A stretch of DNA of 64,000 bases from Rhizobium sp. Q54 (GCA_945907045.1 CAMDSH010000010.1:21894-85893); one strand, 5' to 3'. Counted from the stretch's first letter, positions 44,556 through 55,495 are shown. A program made the numbers and translations. The notes: generated by a model from the letters alone, not told the origin.

Positions 44556-44910
44556 GTTGGAAGTCCTCATTGGGTCGTTTCGTTGGCAGGAGCTGACAGT
44601 TGATCCTGTCCGGCTTGGGGTCTCGGTCGTCCGGCCTTTCGCCCCCCTGACAATCCGCATTCCATACTGTAATTCGTGCTGGGCGGCAATCGGAATTTCA
44701 AAAAAAGCCTTTATATATCCGTAGCTTAACGGATATTCAGCTTTCCATGAATCGGCGTTCAGAGTCCTTAATGCAAACTCAACGCGACAGCCGCGCGGGG
44801 CCTGCCGATGACTCTTTTGCAGGCAGCGGCTGCGCGCTTGCGGCGATCTGATTCGCTCATTTGACCGGCTTAAATGCGCGGGCTACCACACGCGCGATTG
44901 GTGCAAACCC
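44556..44910. promoter_or_regulatory. 355-bp intergenic region with AT-rich palindrome
   Basis: No gene is evident. An AT-rich stretch at about 44690-44745 contains a perfect 8-bp inverted repeat ATATCCGT/ACGGATAT (44715-44736). It may be a regulator binding site or promoter for either the minus-strand exported-protein gene or aroC. No other structure is seen. Confidence 0.35.
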
Positions 44911-46044
44911 ATGTCATTCAACACGTTCGGCCATTTGTTCCGCTTCACGACCTTTGGCGAAAGCCACGGGCCTGCAATCGGTTGCGTGGTCGATGGCTGC
45001 CCGCCGCGCATCCCGCTCAGCGTTGAAGACATCCAGCATCATCTTGATCGCCGCCGCCCCGGCCAGTCGCGCTTCACCACGCAACGGCAGGAGCCGGACG
45101 CCGTGAAAATCATGTCGGGTGTGTTCCGCGACGAGGCGAGCGGCACTGACGTGACGACCGGCGCGCCGATCATGCTGCTGATCGAGAATGTCGATCAGCG
45201 CTCGAAGGATTATTCCGAGATCAAGGACAAATACCGCCCCGGCCACGCCGGCTACACCTACGATGTCAAATACGGCCTGCACGATTATCGCGGCGGCGGG
45301 CGCGCTTCCGCGCGCGAAACCGCGGCGCGGGTCGCGGCTGGCGCTATCGCGCGCAAGATCGTGCCCGGCATGACCGTGCGCGGTGCGCTGGTGCAGATGG
45401 GCCCGCACAAGATCGACCGCGCGAAGTGGGACTGGAGCGAGGTCGATAAGAATCCATTCTTCTGCCCTGACGCCAAGATGGCAAAATTCTTCGAGGAATA
45501 TCTCGACGGCGTTCGTAAATCCGGTTCCTCCATCGGCGCGGTGATCGAGGTCGTGGCTGAAGGCGTGCCGGCGGGTCTCGGTGCGCCGATTTACGCCAAA
45601 CTTGATGGCGATCTCGCGGGTGCGCTCATGGGCATCAACGCGGTCAAGGGCGTCGAGATCGGCGATGGCTTTGCGACCGCCACGATGAGCGGCGAAGACA
45701 ACGCCGACGAAATGCGCAAACCTGACAGGACGTTGGGCAACGACGGCAAGCCGGTGTTTCTGTCGAACCACGCGGGCGGCATTCTCGGCGGTATTTCCAC
45801 CGGGCAGGCCATCGTCGCGCGCTTCGCGGTGAAGCCGACATCGTCGATACTCAACACTCGCAAGACCGTCGACCGTTACGGCAACGACGCCGATGTGATG
45901 ACGAAGGGGCGCCACGATCCTTGCGTCGGCATTCGCGCGGTTCCCATCGGCGAAGCGATGATGGCGTGCGTTCTCGCCGATCATTTTCTGCGTCATCGCG
46001 GTCAGGTCGGCGAGGCAACTGCATGGCCGTTCGAGAAGAAGTAG
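44911..46044 (+). CDS. aroC: Chorismate synthase
   Basis: A 377-residue FMN-dependent enzyme that makes chorismate from EPSP at the end of the shikimate pathway. Diagnostic segments are the start [34 protein letters not shown] block, [20 protein letters not shown], and [17 protein letters not shown]. The length and motifs are standard. ribB begins 22 bp before its stop, so the two share one transcript. Confidence 0.97.
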   Translation: MSFNTFGHLFRFTTFGESHGPAIGCVVDGCPPRIPLSVEDIQHHLDRRRPGQSRFTTQRQEPDAVKIMSGVFRDEASGTDVTTGAPIMLLIENVDQRSKDYSEIKDKYRPGHAGYTYDVKYGLHDYRGGGRASARETAARVAAGAIARKIVPGMTVRGALVQMGPHKIDRAKWDWSEVDKNPFFCPDAKMAKFFEEYLDGVRKSGSSIGAVIEVVAEGVPAGLGAPIYAKLDGDLAGALMGINAVKGVEIGDGFATATMSGEDNADEMRKPDRTLGNDGKPVFLSNHAGGILGGISTGQAIVARFAVKPTSSILNTRKTVDRYGNDADVMTKGRHDPCVGIRAVPIGEAMMACVLADHFLRHRGQVGEATAWPFEKK

Positions 46045-47135
46045 TGCCGAATACTCACAGCAGAGTCGACGCGGCCATCGCGGCCTTCGCCAAGGGCGAA
46101 CTCGTCGTCGTCATGGACGACGACGACCGCGAGAACGAGGGCGACCTGTTCGTCGCGGCTTCGTTGTGCACGCCGGAAAAGATGGCGTTCATCATTCGCA
46201 ACACGTCGGGCATCGTCTGCGCGCCGCTCGGCGCCGAGCTTGCCCGTCATCTGCATCTCGAGCCGATGGTGGCGGTGAACGACGCGCCGCTCGGCACGGC
46301 GTTCACTGTCTCCGTTGACGTAAAGCACGGCCTCACCACTGGCATTTCGGCGGAAGAGCGCACCAACACCGTGCGCGCGCTCGCAAACGGCAATTCCGGC
46401 GCTTCCGATTTCGTGCGGCCGGGCCATGTGTTTCCGCTGGTCGCGCGCGAGGGCGGCGTGCTGATGCGCTCGGGTCACACGGAAGCCTGCGTCGATCTTT
46501 GCCGTCTGGCTGGGTTGCCGCCGGTCGGGGTATTGGCCGAACTGATGAACGACGACGGCACGATGATGCGCGGGCCGGGCGTCGCCGCATTTGCCGACAA
46601 GCATAACCTCAAGCGCGTGTCGATCGCCGAGCTGATCGCCTACCGGCAGGCGCGCGACAAGCTGGTCGAGCGCGTAGCGGAATTTCCGCTCTCGTCTGAA
46701 ATCGGCACGTTGCGCGGCTATGCCTATGTGACGCCGTTCGACAAGGTGCATCACATGGCGTTCGTCTACGGCGACATCGGCGATGGCAAAGGCGTGCTGG
46801 CGCGGCTGCATCGCGCCGACGTGATCGGCGACGTGTTCGGCGGCGCGAAAACCATCCGCGCGGCACTCGCGCGCTTCATGACCGAAGGGCGTGGTGTCAT
46901 CATTTATCTGCGCGATGGCACGGCCGGCGTTCCGGTCACCAACATCCCGCAGGAAACCGGCTCCGGCGCGGAAGCCGCGCGCTCAAAGCAATGGCGTGAG
47001 ATCGGCCTCGGCGCGCAGATTTTGAAGGACCTCGGCATCTCCTCGATCCGGCTGCTGTCGTCGAGCAAGCGGACTTACGTCGGCATTGGCGGTTTCGGCA
47101 TCGAGATCGCATCCACCGAAAAATTGGAAGGTTGA
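46023..47135 (+). CDS. ribB: 3,4-dihydroxy-2-butanone-4-phosphate synthase with inactive GTP cyclohydrolase II-like domain (RibBX type)
   Basis: A 370-residue protein. The N-terminal DHBP synthase domain is complete: [35 protein letters not shown] and [11 protein letters not shown]. The C-terminal half aligns to GTP cyclohydrolase II ([15 protein letters not shown]) but the zinc cysteines of the normal GDVFGSxRCDCG motif are absent, replaced by [10 protein letters not shown]. It thus supplies only the four-carbon unit of riboflavin. RibBX proteins of this sort are known from Hyphomicrobiales. The start ATG 46023 lies inside the end of aroC. Confidence 0.9.
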   Translation: MAVREEVVPNTHSRVDAAIAAFAKGELVVVMDDDDRENEGDLFVAASLCTPEKMAFIIRNTSGIVCAPLGAELARHLHLEPMVAVNDAPLGTAFTVSVDVKHGLTTGISAEERTNTVRALANGNSGASDFVRPGHVFPLVAREGGVLMRSGHTEACVDLCRLAGLPPVGVLAELMNDDGTMMRGPGVAAFADKHNLKRVSIAELIAYRQARDKLVERVAEFPLSSEIGTLRGYAYVTPFDKVHHMAFVYGDIGDGKGVLARLHRADVIGDVFGGAKTIRAALARFMTEGRGVIIYLRDGTAGVPVTNIPQETGSGAEAARSKQWREIGLGAQILKDLGISSIRLLSSSKRTYVGIGGFGIEIASTEKLEG

Positions 47136-47192
47136 CGCCATCGGGCTTTTCCTGCCCGCGCCCCCGTGCCACCATTGTTGCAGGGGTGATCC

Positions 47193-48005
47193 ATGCGTCC
47201 ACTCGCTCTGGCGTTCGCCGTATTCGCCGCGCTGCTCGCTGCGGCATTTACGCCGCGCTTCGCCGACCGCAGCCCAAGTGCCGTTCCCGTCGATGTCGAA
47301 CTGGTGATCGCCGTCGACGTCTCCTATTCGATGGACCCCGAGGAACAGGCGCTGCAGCGCGAAGGCTACATACTGGCGCTTAAGTCGCGTGAATTTCTCC
47401 AGGCCTTGCGCAAGGGCGCTCACGCCAAGATCGCGGTGACCTATTTCGAGTGGGCCGGCACGCATCACAACCAGATCATCGTCCCGTGGCGCGTGATTGA
47501 CGGGCCGGAATCCGCCGACGGCTTCGCCGCAGAAATTGCGCGCGCGCCATACACGCGCGCTTCGCGTACCTCGATTTCCGGCGCGCTGATGTTCGCGAAA
47601 CCCTTGTTCGATGCCAGCGGCTATCGCGGGATTCGCCGCATCATCGACGTCTCGGGCGACGGCGTGAACAACAACGGCCCGCTGCTGGTGCCGGTGCGCG
47701 ATGATGTCGTGGCCAGCGGCATCACCATCAACGGCTTGCCCATCATGCTCAAGCGTCCGAGCATGAGCACAATGGATATCGACGATCTCGATATCTATTA
47801 CGAGGACTGCGTGATCGGCGGGCCGGGCGCATTTGTTGTGCCGATCAAGGAGCGTGAGAAATTCATCGAGGCGACGCGCACCAAACTGGTGCTGGAGATC
47901 GCCGGACTGCAGCCGGAAGCCAAAGTTATCCCCGCTTCGGCGGATAAGCCGCGCATTTCCTGTACTATCGGCGAGAAAATCTGGCAGCAGCGCTGGGGGA
48001 ATTGA
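47193..48005 (+). CDS. DUF1194 von Willebrand-A-like exported protein
   Basis: A 270-residue protein with an N-terminal signal (MRPLALAFAVFAALLAAAFTP). The body is vWA-like: the metal-ion-dependent adhesion site begins as AVDVSYSMDPEE (D-x-S-x-S), followed by RTSISGALMFA (Thr) and IDVSGDGVNNNG (Asp). DUF1194 proteins are uncharacterised periplasmic vWA-domain proteins of alphaproteobacteria. It follows ribB by 57 bp on the same strand and converges with the RNA methyltransferase, 3 bp away. Confidence 0.88.
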   Translation: MRPLALAFAVFAALLAAAFTPRFADRSPSAVPVDVELVIAVDVSYSMDPEEQALQREGYILALKSREFLQALRKGAHAKIAVTYFEWAGTHHNQIIVPWRVIDGPESADGFAAEIARAPYTRASRTSISGALMFAKPLFDASGYRGIRRIIDVSGDGVNNNGPLLVPVRDDVVASGITINGLPIMLKRPSMSTMDIDDLDIYYEDCVIGGPGAFVVPIKEREKFIEATRTKLVLEIAGLQPEAKVIPASADKPRISCTIGEKIWQQRWGN

Positions 48006-48008
48006 GGC

Positions 48009-49247
48009 TTATTTCTCCAGCCGCCCAACCAGTTCCACGTGCGGCGAATAGCGAAACTGGTCGACCGGAGTGATGGCGGTGAGCTTGTAGCCGCCATCTA
48101 TCAGAAGGCGTGCATCGCGCGCAAAAGTTGCCGGATTGCACGATACGGCGATCACCAGTGGCACATCGCTCTTCGCGATCTCGCGCGCCTGCGCTTCGGC
48201 GCCCTGACGCGGCGGATCGAACACCACGGCGTCCATCTTTGCGATCTCCTTTGCCATGAACGGACGGCGGAACAGGTCGCGGGCCTGCGGCTCGATCGGT
48301 TTGAGGCCGCTGGCGCCCGCCGCTGCTTTCTTCAGTGCGCCAATCGCATCGGCATCGCTGTCGGCGGCGCCCACACGCGCACGCTCAGCCAACCTCAACG
48401 CGAAAGTGCCGATACCGGCGAACAAATCTGCGACGTGTTTGGCTTTACCCGCATGCTCAACGACAAGCTTTGCCAGCGCTTCCTCGCCCGCGGCGGTGGC
48501 CTGCAAAAAAGCGCCGGGCGGCAGCGGTACATTGGCGCGGCCGACTTTCAGTACCGGCGTTGCGCGTTGCGCCACCAGTTCGCCGTGACGGGTGAGGCGG
48601 GCGAGGCCGTGTTTTTCGGCTGCGCGGGCGAGCGCCCCGCTGCGCGCCGCGTTCAGTTCGCCGGAGCCACGCACGTCAACATCGAGACCGGAATCAGTCG
48701 CGGTGATTTGAATATCCAGCGGTTTGCCCGCGCCCTCAAGCAGTTCAGCGATCGCCCAGGCGGCGGGAATGGCGCCCTCCAGTCCGGGCGCGAAAATCGG
48801 ACAGCGGTCGATAGCCACAACATGATGCGCGCGCGGCGCCGTGAACCCGACTTCGAGCACATCGCCGTTGCCGCGCCGGGCATGCAGCACCGCGCGGCGT
48901 CGGCCCACGCCGTGCGCATCGATCAGTGCGCCGACGGGTACATCAATGCCCGCCTGCTTCAGAGTTTCGACGACGATCCTACGCTTCCAATCGTGATAAT
49001 TCGCAAGCGACCAGTGCTGCAGCGCGCAGCCGCCGCAAATCCCGAAATGCGGGCAGATCGGCTCGACGCGCTCAGGGCTTTCCGTCTCGACGCGGATAAG
49101 GCGCCGGCGGTCGGGATGGCCGGGAGCTGCGTCAACTTCGACGCTCTCGCCGGGCAATGTGTAAGAGACGTAGACCGGGCCCGCTGGTGTATCGGCGATG
49201 CCGTCGCCGCGATGGCCGAGGCGCGCGATGAGCAGCCGCTCGGTCAA
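48009..49247 (-). CDS. 23S rRNA/tRNA (uracil-5-)-methyltransferase, RlmD/TrmA type
   Basis: A 412-residue SAM-dependent enzyme. N-terminal TRAM-like domain, then the four-cysteine [4Fe-4S] region containing [15 protein letters not shown]; the Rossmann methyltransferase follows with [11 protein letters not shown], and [12 protein letters not shown] plus ISCNP-type [13 protein letters not shown] supply the catalytic Cys. RlmD (RumA) versus TrmA is not decided. It begins with TTG overlapping the dxs stop (TTGA), so translation is coupled to dxs. Confidence 0.9.
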   Translation of the reverse strand: MTERLLIARLGHRGDGIADTPAGPVYVSYTLPGESVEVDAAPGHPDRRRLIRVETESPERVEPICPHFGICGGCALQHWSLANYHDWKRRIVVETLKQAGIDVPVGALIDAHGVGRRRAVLHARRGNGDVLEVGFTAPRAHHVVAIDRCPIFAPGLEGAIPAAWAIAELLEGAGKPLDIQITATDSGLDVDVRGSGELNAARSGALARAAEKHGLARLTRHGELVAQRATPVLKVGRANVPLPPGAFLQATAAGEEALAKLVVEHAGKAKHVADLFAGIGTFALRLAERARVGAADSDADAIGALKKAAAGASGLKPIEPQARDLFRRPFMAKEIAKMDAVVFDPPRQGAEAQAREIAKSDVPLVIAVSCNPATFARDARLLIDGGYKLTAITPVDQFRYSPHVELVGRLEK

Positions 49248-51166
49248 GCGAGCTTGACCGTCTCCACCGCCACGTCCTTGCCGAGCGCTTCGAACACCTT
49301 GGCGACGATGCCTTTGGAGTCGAGGCCAGCCTTGGCGTACATCGCGGCGGGCGAATCCTGATCGATGAAGATATCCGGCAGCACCATCGGGCGCACCTTG
49401 CAGCCGCGGTCGAGCGCGCCGTGCTCGGCGAGCGCCTGCAGCACATAGGAGCCGAAGCCGCCAATGGCGCCTTCCTCGATGGTGATGAGCACTTCGTGTT
49501 CGCGTGCAAGGCGCAACACTAAATCAGTGTCGAGTGGCTTGGCGAAGCGCGCGTCAGCGACAGTCGCCGACAAACCGAGGGCAGCAAGTTCGTCCGCTGC
49601 TTTCAGGCATTCGCCGAGCCGGGCGCCGAAGGAGAGCAGCGCAACTTTGCTCCCCTCGCGCAAAATTCTTCCCTTGCCGATTTCCAGCGGCTTGCCTTCC
49701 GAAGGCATTTCGACGCCGAGGCCTTCGCCACGCGGATAACGCACGGCCGAAGGCCGGTCGTTGATCGCGGCGGCGGTCGCCACCATGTGCATGAGTTCGG
49801 CTTCATCGCCCGCCGCCATCACCACAAAGCCCGGCAGGCAGCCCAAATAAGCAACGTCGAAAGCGCCCGCGTGTGTTGGCCCGTCGGCGCCAACCAATCC
49901 GGCGCGGTCGATGGCAAAGCGCACGGGCAGCGACTGGATGGCGACGTCGTGCACCACCTGATCGTAGGCGCGCTGCAGGAAGGTCGAATAGATGGTGGCG
50001 AACGGCTTGAAGCCTTCGGTCGCAAGCCCGGCGGCGAAGGTTACCGCGTGCTGCTCGGCGATGCCGACATCGAACATGCGGTTGGGGAATTCCTTGGCGA
50101 ACAGATCGAGCCCGGTACCGGACGGCATCGCTCCGGTGATGGCGACGATCTTGTCGTCCTTCTTGGCTTCCCGCACTAGACTCTCGCCAAACACTTTCGT
50201 GTAGCTCGGCGCATTCGTCTTGGATTTCGCCTGCGCGCCGGTAGCGACATCGAACTTGACGACGCCGTGATATTTGTCGGCGGAGGTTTCGGCCGGCGCG
50301 TAGCCCTTGCCCTTTTGCGTGACGACGTGGATGAGGATCGGCCCGGTCTTGGCGTCGCGTACGTTGCGCAGAACGGGCAGCAGGTGATCTAGATTATGGC
50401 CATCGATCGGGCCGACATAATAGAAACCCATCTCCTCGAACATGGTGCCGCCGGTCCAGAAGCCGCGGGCATATTCCTCCGCGCGCTCGGCCTTCTCCTC
50501 GAAGAATTTCGGCAGCTTGTGAGCGAGCTGTTTTCCAATGTCGCGCAGCGTGCGGTAAGTCTTGCCGGAAATCAGCCGCGCCAGATAAGCCGACATGGCG
50601 CCGACGGGCGGCGCAATCGACATGTCGTTATCGTTGAGGATGACGATGAGGCGGGAATTCATCGCACCGGCATTGTTCATCGCCTCGTAGGCCATGCCGG
50701 CGGACATCGCGCCATCGCCGATCACGGCAACCACGTTGTGCGGCTTGTGTTCGAGATCGCGCGCAACCGCCATGCCGAGGCCGGCCGAGATCGAGGTGGA
50801 AGAATGCGCGGCGCCGAACGGGTCGTATTCGCTCTCGGTGCGCTTGGTGAAGCCGGACAGCCCGCCGCCTTGCCTGAGCGTGCGGATGCGGTCCCGGCGT
50901 CCGGTGAGGATTTTGTGCGGATAGGCCTGATGGCCGACGTCCCAGACCAGCCTGTCGCGCGGGGTATCGAACACGTAATGCAGCGCCACGGTCAGTTCGA
51001 TGACGCCCAGCCCTGCGCCGAGATGGCCGCCGGTGACGGCGACGGCGTCGATCGTCTCCTGCCGCAATTCATTAGCGAGTTGCGGCAGCGCGGCGGTGTC
51101 TAACCGGCGCAGGTCCGCTGGGGTTTGGATGCGATCGAGCAGGGGGGTCTTCGATGGCTCGGACAC
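49244..51166 (-). CDS. dxs: 1-deoxy-D-xylulose-5-phosphate synthase
   Basis: A 640-residue thiamine-diphosphate transketolase-like enzyme, the first step of the MEP isoprenoid pathway. TPP motif [16 protein letters not shown] with NDNDMSI, the start [20 protein letters not shown] and the pyrimidine-binding [13 protein letters not shown], plus [18 protein letters not shown], are intact. It lies downstream of xseB and the membrane hydrolase and upstream of the RNA methyltransferase, which starts at the dxs stop. Confidence 0.97.
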   Translation of the reverse strand: MSEPSKTPLLDRIQTPADLRRLDTAALPQLANELRQETIDAVAVTGGHLGAGLGVIELTVALHYVFDTPRDRLVWDVGHQAYPHKILTGRRDRIRTLRQGGGLSGFTKRTESEYDPFGAAHSSTSISAGLGMAVARDLEHKPHNVVAVIGDGAMSAGMAYEAMNNAGAMNSRLIVILNDNDMSIAPPVGAMSAYLARLISGKTYRTLRDIGKQLAHKLPKFFEEKAERAEEYARGFWTGGTMFEEMGFYYVGPIDGHNLDHLLPVLRNVRDAKTGPILIHVVTQKGKGYAPAETSADKYHGVVKFDVATGAQAKSKTNAPSYTKVFGESLVREAKKDDKIVAITGAMPSGTGLDLFAKEFPNRMFDVGIAEQHAVTFAAGLATEGFKPFATIYSTFLQRAYDQVVHDVAIQSLPVRFAIDRAGLVGADGPTHAGAFDVAYLGCLPGFVVMAAGDEAELMHMVATAAAINDRPSAVRYPRGEGLGVEMPSEGKPLEIGKGRILREGSKVALLSFGARLGECLKAADELAALGLSATVADARFAKPLDTDLVLRLAREHEVLITIEEGAIGGFGSYVLQALAEHGALDRGCKVRPMVLPDIFIDQDSPAAMYAKAGLDSKGIVAKVFEALGKDVAVETVKLA

Positions 51167-51274
51167 TTATCAACTCTCCGCAACGTATTTTCCGGCAGCA
51201 GGCCGCCCCGTTCAGACTTACACCAGAAAAGCCGCCTGGGGCAATTCAGCCCAGGGGTGCAAGTTCCCGCCATT

Positions 51275-52477
51275 TTACGGGTCTTTTCCCTTGCTTGCGG
51301 CCACGGCCTCCTCGGGCTTCGCGGCGCGCGTCGCTAGGTCCGCCGGTCCACAGCAGATCATGTAGTAGTCGTAAGGGATCCACAGCCGCTCATTGGCCAT
51401 GACGAACTGAAAATGGGCGCGGAAAAACCGCCAGCGCCGGCGGGTGAAGTCGCTACCCACCCACAGATCGCGGAAGCTGACGTGGTTGACCGTCGGATTG
51501 TGGCGCGGCTGGGTGAGCTTGATGCGGTGCCCCTCAACCGGATCGAAGGGCGAGAAATTCATGATGTCGTGGCGCGACTGGTAATCCACCCAACCGATCG
51601 AGGACTCAACGGCGAGCCGCGCGATCTGATCGCGGAACCATTGCGCCTCTGGATTGAAGCCGATGATCGGCAAATTCGCGCCAATCGTCAGTAGCATGAC
51701 ACGCGGCCCGTGCTTGCCGAGCTCAGGATCGCGGGCTAGCGCACGCGCCATTACATCGACGGCGAGGAACGAGCCGGAACTGTGCCCGACGACGACGATC
51801 TCGTCCGCCGCCGCCGCGCGGGCGGCTTCGACTACGTAGCCGGCAAACACCTCCATGCGTTTTTCCCAGTCGGGGCGGAGGCCGAGAGCGTATTGCCGGG
51901 ATGAGATCCCGTCGTCGCAAAGATAAAGCAGATATGTCTGCGCCTCTGTCGAGCGCAGCAAAAAGATGAAGGCGCCAGCAATCACCGACAAGGCGGCGAG
52001 TTGCGGAAAAGGCACCGGCATCCCAAGCATTGTCGCAGAGGTGAGCGCGGCGGCGCCAAGCAGCAGTGAGATGAACGCGAAAATCAGCATCAGCACGATC
52101 GGATAAGCAAGGAACATCCCGAAGCGCCAATGCGCCCGCAGTATCCGGAAGAATAAGCCATTGACCAAAGAGCGCAGGAAGCTGCCGACCGCGTTAATGA
52201 GCTTCCACCATGCCGGACGGGTGAAGTCCTTGCGGATGATGTGCTCCCAGCGCAGAAATTCGTAGGTCGTCTCGACCTGCCAGCCGTTGCCGCGCGTTTT
52301 GAGATCCCAGGTGGTGGCGAAGCGTTCGGATTCTTCGGAAGGGCGTCCGACGTCGCCTTTGAGCCCGTACAATTCGCAGGTACGGCGATACTCGCCGCGG
52401 AACGTCCGGTAATATTCGGGCAACCCGCGCGGGTCGTAGCCCTGGACGTAGATCACATGCCGGCGCTTGACCTGCAC
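51275..52477 (-). CDS. Membrane-embedded alpha/beta hydrolase, unknown substrate
   Basis: A 400-residue protein. The N-terminus (RHVIYVQGYDPRGLPEYYRTFRGEY) is soluble; two or three membrane helices lie at about 118-168. The C-terminal half has the nucleophile elbow VVVGHSSGSF (Gly-His-Ser-Ser-Gly) of serine hydrolases, and later His residues that may complete the triad. It is 6 bp downstream of xseB and 108 bp upstream of dxs on the minus strand. Such lipid-facing hydrolases act on lipids or esters; here the substrate is unknown. Confidence 0.8.
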   Translation of the reverse strand: MQVKRRHVIYVQGYDPRGLPEYYRTFRGEYRRTCELYGLKGDVGRPSEESERFATTWDLKTRGNGWQVETTYEFLRWEHIIRKDFTRPAWWKLINAVGSFLRSLVNGLFFRILRAHWRFGMFLAYPIVLMLIFAFISLLLGAAALTSATMLGMPVPFPQLAALSVIAGAFIFLLRSTEAQTYLLYLCDDGISSRQYALGLRPDWEKRMEVFAGYVVEAARAAAADEIVVVGHSSGSFLAVDVMARALARDPELGKHGPRVMLLTIGANLPIIGFNPEAQWFRDQIARLAVESSIGWVDYQSRHDIMNFSPFDPVEGHRIKLTQPRHNPTVNHVSFRDLWVGSDFTRRRWRFFRAHFQFVMANERLWIPYDYYMICCGPADLATRAAKPEEAVAASKGKDP

Positions 52478-52483
52478 GGGCGG

Positions 52484-52735
52484 TCAGCCGACGTCGAGCG
52501 GTTCGGTGCCGGTGGGTTTGCCGGACTTGTCGAGGGTGATTTTTTCGACGCGCTCTTCCGCCTGGCGCAGCAGTTCTTCGCAGCGCCGCTTGAGCGCCTC
52601 GCCGCGTTCGTAGATCGCAACGGATTCTTCAAGCGGAACCTTGCCTTCTTCCAGCCGTTTGACGATCGATTCAAGTTCTTCGATCGCCCGCTCGAAAGGC
52701 AATTTCTTCACGTCGGCGTTGGCGGAATCGGCCAT
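52484..52735 (-). CDS. xseB: Exodeoxyribonuclease VII small subunit
   Basis: An 83-residue, helical protein with the family signature [20 protein letters not shown] and [21 protein letters not shown]. The XseA large subunit is not in the window. It forms the single-strand-specific exonuclease VII with XseA. The gene heads a minus-strand cluster ending in dxs, an arrangement commonly seen in Hyphomicrobiales. Confidence 0.95.
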   Translation of the reverse strand: MADSANADVKKLPFERAIEELESIVKRLEEGKVPLEESVAIYERGEALKRRCEELLRQAEERVEKITLDKSGKPTGTEPLDVG

Positions 52736-52818
52736 GATCTGAGTCCCAATAGGACTCCCAAGTCGCCCGTTCCGGCCCGCACTGTCAAGCCAAGTTGTTT
52801 GCCAAGTTCTTTTCTGGG

Positions 52819-53586
52819 CTAAGCCTTGCCGGCTCCAGCCAGGATCAGCACGAGCCAGCGGGGGAGCAGGCGCACGACCACGGTCAATATCTTGTTGGCG
52901 GCGCCCGGGACGACCACGCGCCGGCCCTGCATCAATCCTTTATAGCCGTCGCGCGCCACGCGGGCGGCCGAGCGGCCGAGAAAGCGCGGGAAATAATCTT
53001 TCGGTATTCCGGCGCGATCCATGAATTCGGTCGGCACCGGGCCAGGACATAGCGCCGTGACGCGCACGCCGCGCGGGGCAAGCTCAATTTGCAACGCCTC
53101 GCTGAACGAAAGTACATAGGCCTTGGTGGCGTGATAGACCGCCATGTGCGGGCCGGGCATGAACGCCGCGATCGAGGCGACGTTGAGGATGCCGCCGCGA
53201 TTGCGCGCAAGGCTATCGACCCAGCGCAGCGAAAAATCCGTGAGCGTCCGGATATTGAGATCGATCATGTTGAGCTGCTGCGCGCGGTCGAGATCGGCAG
53301 CAAGGCCGAGCAAACCAAAGCCGGCGTTGTTGACCACATACGCCAGCTCCATGCCGCGGGAACTAAGCTCGTGATCGAGACGGCCGGGCGCGTCGGGAGC
53401 CGCGAGATCGATCGGGATGACGTGCGGGCGTTTGTGGCCGCCGAGAGAGATCGCATCGGCGAGAGCTTTAAGTTCGGGCTCGCGGCGCGCAGTCAGGACG
53501 ACTTCATGGCCATTTTGCGCGAAAGTGTGCGCGAGCGCCGCCCCGATGCCGGCCGATGCGCCGGTGATTAATGCAACGGGCCGCAA
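52819..53586 (-). CDS. SDR-family oxidoreductase (DltE/YqjQ-like)
   Basis: A 255-residue short-chain dehydrogenase: [12 protein letters not shown] cofactor loop, NNAGFGLLG, the catalytic [22 protein letters not shown] with Tyr-x3-Lys, and CPGPVPTEF. The C-terminal basic and hydrophobic tail ([16 protein letters not shown]) suggests peripheral membrane association. It lies between xseB and a divergent SDR. The substrate is unknown. Confidence 0.9.
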   Translation of the reverse strand: MRPVALITGASAGIGAALAHTFAQNGHEVVLTARREPELKALADAISLGGHKRPHVIPIDLAAPDAPGRLDHELSSRGMELAYVVNNAGFGLLGLAADLDRAQQLNMIDLNIRTLTDFSLRWVDSLARNRGGILNVASIAAFMPGPHMAVYHATKAYVLSFSEALQIELAPRGVRVTALCPGPVPTEFMDRAGIPKDYFPRFLGRSAARVARDGYKGLMQGRRVVVPGAANKILTVVVRLLPRWLVLILAGAGKA

Positions 53587-53704
53587 GGAGCGCTCCTTCC
53601 GAACGTACTCGACAACGAATTACAACTGCGCCACAAGGCATGGCAAGGGATCAAATGCCGCAAGCGAATTATAATGCGGACGTAAGCATGGCACATTTGC
53701 AACC

Positions 53705-54427
53705 ATGTCACAGTTGAAAGACAAGGTCGTTCTCGTCACCGGCGCAGCTGGGGCCATCGGTTCCGCCGTGGTTGAAGCCGTGCGTGCTGCGGGCGGCACG
53801 GCAATCGCGACGGATTTATCCAAACCCGCTGGCGGCCTCGTGCTCGACGTGACGTCCGAGGAAAGCTGGCAAGGCGCAATCGCGCAGGCTGAGCGCGATC
53901 ACGGCCGCCTCGATGGCCTCGTCAACGGTGCCGGTATCGCCGCTGTCGGCAGCATTGAAAAGACCGACTTCGCCACCTGGCGGCGCGTGCTTTCGATCAA
54001 TCTCGACGGCACGTTTTTGGGATGCAAATACGCCTTCCCGCTGCTGCGGAAAAAAGGCGGCGCGATCGTCAATCTCTCATCGGTGCTCGGACTTATCGGC
54101 GGGCCGAACTTGACGGCCTATACTGCTTCGAAAGGCGGCGTCTCGTTGCTCACCAAGTCGGTCGCGCTGCACGGCGCGCGCTATAAGCCGCCGGTGCGCT
54201 GCAACGCCGTCTGCCCGGCCTTCGTCGATGGCGCGATGGTGGACGGGATCGCCGACGGCACGCGCGATCCCAAAGCCGTGAAGCAGAAGCTCGCCTTCGA
54301 CATTCCCCTCGGCCGTTTGGGTCAACCCGCCGAGGTCGCGGGATTATGCGTGTATTTATTGTCTGACGAAGCGGCATTCATTACCGGCGCGGATTTCCCG
54401 ATCGATGGCGGATTGACGGCTCGCTAG
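53705..54427 (+). CDS. SDR-family oxidoreductase (3-oxoacyl reductase-like)
   Basis: A 240-residue classical SDR: TGAAGAIGSAVVEA loop, NGAGIAAVG, LSSVLGLIGG, and YTASKGGVSLLTKS with Tyr-x3-Lys. GADFPIDGGLTA ends it. It is divergent from the 52819-53586 SDR with 118 bp between starts. NAD(P)-dependent alcohol dehydrogenation is likely; the substrate is unknown. Confidence 0.9.
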   Translation: MSQLKDKVVLVTGAAGAIGSAVVEAVRAAGGTAIATDLSKPAGGLVLDVTSEESWQGAIAQAERDHGRLDGLVNGAGIAAVGSIEKTDFATWRRVLSINLDGTFLGCKYAFPLLRKKGGAIVNLSSVLGLIGGPNLTAYTASKGGVSLLTKSVALHGARYKPPVRCNAVCPAFVDGAMVDGIADGTRDPKAVKQKLAFDIPLGRLGQPAEVAGLCVYLLSDEAAFITGADFPIDGGLTAR

Positions 54428-54482
54428 GAGCGCGGCCAGAAAAAGCGGGTACCGGTTTTGCGTCCGGCCGCGCGATAAAAGA

Positions 54483-55412
54483 TTATGCCCGCATCAGCGC
54501 AGTGACGTGCGCGGCGACAGAGCCGGACAAACCTTCGAGGTCGTAGCCGCCTTCCAGCACCGAGACGATGCGCCCTTGCGCGCTGGCGTCGGCAACTTCC
54601 ATCAGCTTCTGCGTCACCCAGGTGTAGTCGGCCTCGACCAGATTGAGATTGGCGAGCGGATCGCGCGTATGCGCGTCGAAGCCGGCCGAGATCAACATGA
54701 ATTCGGGTTTGAACTCGCGCAGCCGCGGAAGGATGATGCTCTCGAAAGCCTGACGGAATTGCATGCCGCCGTCGCCCGCGCGTAGCGGTGCGTTGACGAT
54801 GTTGTTGTGCTCTCCGCGCTCGGACGTTGAGCCGGTGCCGGGATAAAGCGGCATCTCGTGGGTCGAGCAATACATCACCGACTTGTCGGCCCAGAAAATT
54901 TCCTGTGTGCCGTTGCCGTGATGCACGTCGAAATCGACGACCGCGACATGATCGAGGCCGAAACGTTTCTGCGCATAACGGGCTGCAATCGCCGCGTGAT
55001 TGAAGATGCAGAAGCCCATCGGCCGCGTTGTCTCCGCATGATGGCCGGGCGGGCGCGCCGCCAAAAAAGCGTTCGAAGCTTTCTGGTTCATCACTTCATC
55101 GACAGCCAAAGTTGCGCCGCCGGCTGCGCGCAGTGCCGCCTCGAAACTGCCCGGCGACATAGTGGTGTCGGCATCGAGCCGTACCAAGCCGTCCTCGGGA
55201 ACGTTGTCGCGGATCATTTCGACATATTCCATCGGGTGGCAGAGCGCGATGGTCTCCAGCGGCGCTGCGGGGGCCTGTTCGCGCGCGAGCGGTTGAAAGC
55301 GTTCCGCCTCCAGCACCTGCTCGACCACGCGCAAACGGTCCGGCCGCTCGGGATGGCCGGACGGGGTGAGGTGGTTGAGATAGGCCGGATGGCTGATGAG
55401 AAGGGTGGTCAT
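54483..55412 (-). CDS. Histone deacetylase-family (acetylpolyamine-like) zinc hydrolase
   Basis: A 309-residue arginase/deacetylase-fold protein. Zinc and catalytic elements are RPPGHHAE, GFCIFNHAAIA, VDFDVHHGNGTQEIF, STHEMPLYPGTG and ISAGFDAHTRDPLANL, with LEGGYDLEGL near the end. Bacterial members deacetylate polyamines or other amides (AcuC-like). It lies upstream of the SDR-xseB-dxs minus-strand stretch, the order usual in Bradyrhizobium-like genomes except for the two inserted SDR genes. Confidence 0.92.
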   Translation of the reverse strand: MTTLLISHPAYLNHLTPSGHPERPDRLRVVEQVLEAERFQPLAREQAPAAPLETIALCHPMEYVEMIRDNVPEDGLVRLDADTTMSPGSFEAALRAAGGATLAVDEVMNQKASNAFLAARPPGHHAETTRPMGFCIFNHAAIAARYAQKRFGLDHVAVVDFDVHHGNGTQEIFWADKSVMYCSTHEMPLYPGTGSTSERGEHNNIVNAPLRAGDGGMQFRQAFESIILPRLREFKPEFMLISAGFDAHTRDPLANLNLVEADYTWVTQKLMEVADASAQGRIVSVLEGGYDLEGLSGSVAAHVTALMRA

Positions 55413-55495
55413 GTGGGCACTGCGGATACGGGCTCACTTAAGCTAACATGGCTGCGACCGCCAGCCCTAAGGCGGAATGACTGGGGAGGAAAACC

